This document shows, one piece after another, positions 62,378 through 64,000 of a stretch of 64,000 nucleotides of DNA (position 1 is its first letter; each line of letters starts with the position of its first letter). Source of the stretch: Actinospica sp035552695 (GTDB lineage: Bacteria; Actinomycetota; Actinomycetes; Streptomycetales; Catenulisporaceae). The stretch is taken from NCBI RefSeq assembly GCF_035552695.1, contig NZ_DASZKT010000113.1, forward strand, positions 1-64,000, in the 5' to 3' direction. Position numbers and translations under genes: made by a program. The notes under the pieces are model-generated. The model was not told where the DNA came from, searched no databases, and worked only from the letters and a program-made list of their open reading frames with translations.

Positions 62378-63328
62378 TCAGCAGATGAGGAAGCACCAGG
62401 TCTTCGTGTTCGTCGGCGACGGGCTCGGACTCGCCGAAGCGCTCGTGGTGGCGGTGCTCGGGCTGGCCGACGCGGTGCTCGAGGCCGTGTTCGACGCCTT
62501 CGACGTGGGCGTGGTCGCCGGGGCGGTCGGGGTCGCGGACTTCGACGGGGATCCCGAGGCGCTGGCCGACGGGCTCTTGCTGGCCGAGGCGACCGGCACC
62601 TGGATGATGGACGTGGCCCCGACGGAGTGGCCGGCCGACGCGGATATGCTCACCGTCAGCGCCGCCGAGCCCGGCGAGGACGTCTCGTCCGCCGCGCTCC
62701 CGGCCGGGGCGGACGAGCCGCCTCCGCCCGCGGTGCCGAACAGCAGGAATCCGCCGACCGCGATGCCCGCGAATCCGCCGGTGAGCATCAGCCCGACCCC
62801 GCGCCGCCGCTCAGCGCGCCGTTCCGAGCGCGCCTTCCGACGGTCGGTGGCCGCCGTCTCGTCCGCGGTGTCCGCCGACGCGCCTCGTCCGCCCGCCGCG
62901 TGCGAACCGCCGCGCGCGGACTCCTCCGCCACCCGGCTCGCGTGCGACCCGCCGCGGGCGGCCGCCTCCACCGCCCGGTTCGCGTGCGGACCCCGACGCA
63001 GGGTGTCGTCGTCGTCCTGCGCCCGGCCGCTCCCGTGCGACCCGCCGCGGGAGCCCCGGCTCTCGGCGGCCTTCGCCGCCGCCCGGGCCTCGACCCGCGA
63101 CATCGCCCGGGTCTCACCGCGCGGCGCCGCGCCCGGCCCGCCGTCGAGGTCGTCCGACGGCACCTGCGGCCGCGCGTGCGCCTTCGCCCGCCGCGGCCCG
63201 TCCACGGCCGGCATGCGCACCGTCGTACGCGCGTCCTGCGGGTTCGAGAGCTCGAGCCCGGTGGCGCCGCAACCCGGACAGGACACAGCGCCATTGAGAT
63301 GCCTGCGACAAGTCTTGCAGTAGTTCAC
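62378..63328 (-). CDS. Zinc-ribbon, single-helix membrane protein with Ser/Thr/Pro tail
   Basis: 316 residues. N-terminal zinc ribbon (NYCKTCRRHLN, SCPGCGATG), a charged Arg/Gly/Ser/His-rich cytoplasmic linker (about 30-175), a membrane helix (about 182-200, GLMLTGGFAGIAVGGFLLFG), then an extracellular Ser/Ala/Thr/Pro-rich stalk ending in KTWCFLIC. The GTG start is placed at the zinc ribbon; upstream in-frame sequence is not protein-like. Common architecture in actinomycetes; function unknown. Confidence 0.72.
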   Translation of the reverse strand: MNYCKTCRRHLNGAVSCPGCGATGLELSNPQDARTTVRMPAVDGPRRAKAHARPQVPSDDLDGGPGAAPRGETRAMSRVEARAAAKAAESRGSRGGSHGSGRAQDDDDTLRRGPHANRAVEAAARGGSHASRVAEESARGGSHAAGGRGASADTADETAATDRRKARSERRAERRRGVGLMLTGGFAGIAVGGFLLFGTAGGGGSSAPAGSAADETSSPGSAALTVSISASAGHSVGATSIIQVPVASASKSPSASASGSPSKSATPTAPATTPTSKASNTASSTASASPSTATTSASASPSPSPTNTKTWCFLIC

Positions 63329-63857
63329 CGCGTGTGCCCCGACTGTGTGCCCGCATAACCGAACCTGAAAAATGCAACATGCAGGATCCTGCCAAGCCCA
63401 CGCATGATCTTCCAGCACAGCATGGTCACCTCCCGGCAAAGGCCTTGGAAAGAACCCGTGCGCCACGCGTAGGCCACCCGCCCCCCGGGAACCGTCCGTG
63501 ATCTCCCGCCACTCCAGCCCCGCGAAAGCCCCCAATCCCCGCAATTCCCCACCAACCGGCAGCCGCCGAGCGCGGGACCGGTCCCCCGACCGCGCGGCTA
63601 CGTTGCAACCCATCCGACAGCACCGACGCGCTGCAGCAGTGCACCGACTCCAGCACCACGGACGCCTGGGAGGAATTCGTCAACGAATCCGTGTCCAGCA
63701 TCGTCTGTCTCCGCTCGCTCTCGTCGGACGGCTCGTGACGCGGTTCGCCGATCGCGTGCGGCGCGCCGACCGACCGACCGGCGGCTGTCAGTGCGCCGTG
63801 GTTGACTGAACGTGAAGGTTCACGTCAGCGCCGGCAACCGGCGGGAAGGAGCGGGCA
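63329..63857. other. Intergenic region with a possible gene remnant
   Basis: 529 bases without a complete gene. On the plus strand, 63541-63738 has no start codon, but its last part reads NPSDSTDALQQC then TTDAWEEFVNESVSSIVC. This reading is of better quality than chance and ends at TGA 63736-63738, so it may be the end of a broken secreted-protein gene. The rest should hold the promoter of the zinc-ribbon gene and the VOC gene. Confidence 0.35.
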
Positions 63858-64000
63858 ATGTTCGGCAAGACCAAGGCGTTCAGCGGATTCTCCGTGAACG
63901 ACGTGCCAGCGGCCAAGCAGTTCTACACAGAGACGCTCGGCCTCGAGGTGTCCGAGGCGAACGGCCTGCTGACCCTGCACCTGGCAGGCGGCGGAGAAGT
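63858..64000 (+). CDS. VOC-family (glyoxalase/bleomycin-resistance-like) protein, 5' part
   Basis: The first 47 residues (MFGKTKAFSGFSVNDVPAAK, FYTETLGLEVSEANG) match the first beta-alpha-beta-beta-beta module of a vicinal-oxygen-chelate protein. GGAAGGAG lies 7 bases before the ATG. The 3' end is outside the window; substrate unknown. Confidence 0.8.
   Translation, partial: MFGKTKAFSGFSVNDVPAAKQFYTETLGLEVSEANGLLTLHLAGGGE

Overview
The window is very GC-rich, with dense genes, many GTG/TTG starts and many ATGA/GTGA stop-start overlaps. It carries the Scy/FilP polarity-cytoskeleton pair, a mycosin with secreted WXG100-type partners, NucS mismatch endonuclease and an SCO5389-family protein. 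Together these point to a filamentous actinomycete. From memory, the order mce - scy - filP - ABC exporters - 3-hydroxyacyl-CoA dehydrogenase - SCO5389-like - nucS resembles the SCO5398-SCO5385 stretch of Streptomyces coelicolor. Here crotonyl-CoA carboxylase/reductase sits between mce and scy, and a type VII and a purine block are inserted, so a relative outside Streptomyces (for example Catenulisporales) is more likely. That placement is inference.

Layout. 1-10.5 kb: 3' end of methylmalonyl-CoA epimerase with a decayed tandem copy of its end, a small unknown gene, a HelR-type RNA polymerase-recycling ATPase, ccrA, scy, filP and an AI-2E-family membrane protein. 10.9-14.6 kb: a small type VII secretion locus (two secreted proteins plus mycosin, no core machinery), followed by ten 16-bp tandem repeats. 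14.9-16.8 kb: a hydrolase, endonuclease V and a scar of broken gene pieces. 16.8-27.7 kb, all on the minus strand: a purine-to-urea block (xanthine dehydrogenase subunits, 8-oxoguanine-deaminase-like enzyme, XdhC, PucR, MocA, and UreF/UreG/UreD without structural urease genes).

28-33.6 kb: three consecutive paralogous ABC exporter pairs (ATPase + permease). 33.6-40 kb: a small zinc-binding protein, a double-domain 3-hydroxybutyryl-CoA dehydrogenase, the SCO5389-like protein, nucS, a small unknown gene and ethylmalonyl-CoA mutase. With ccrA and mce this supplies several steps of the ethylmalonyl-CoA pathway. 40-44.8 kb: ferric-siderophore uptake (ATPase, two permeases, binding protein, reductase) arranged around a clear DtxR/IdeR-type iron box.

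44.8-50.5 kb: a DUF5130-like protein, a small membrane protein, 4-alpha-glucanotransferase, an SRPBCC protein, an HNH endonuclease and an MscS channel. 50.7-51.7 kb: an Erm rRNA methyltransferase preceded by a short leader peptide with an Arg-Ile-Arg motif, which suggests drug-responsive translational attenuation. 51.7-58.7 kb: a GntR/UTRA regulator and a six-gene operon that looks like uptake and oxidative breakdown of 2-aminoethylphosphonate without a transaminase. 58.7-62.3 kb: a membrane GGDEF-EAL protein translationally coupled to an alpha-oxoamine-synthase-like PLP enzyme, a possible signalling pair and one of the less conventional pairings here. The window ends with a zinc-ribbon membrane protein, a degenerate stretch and the start of a VOC-family protein.
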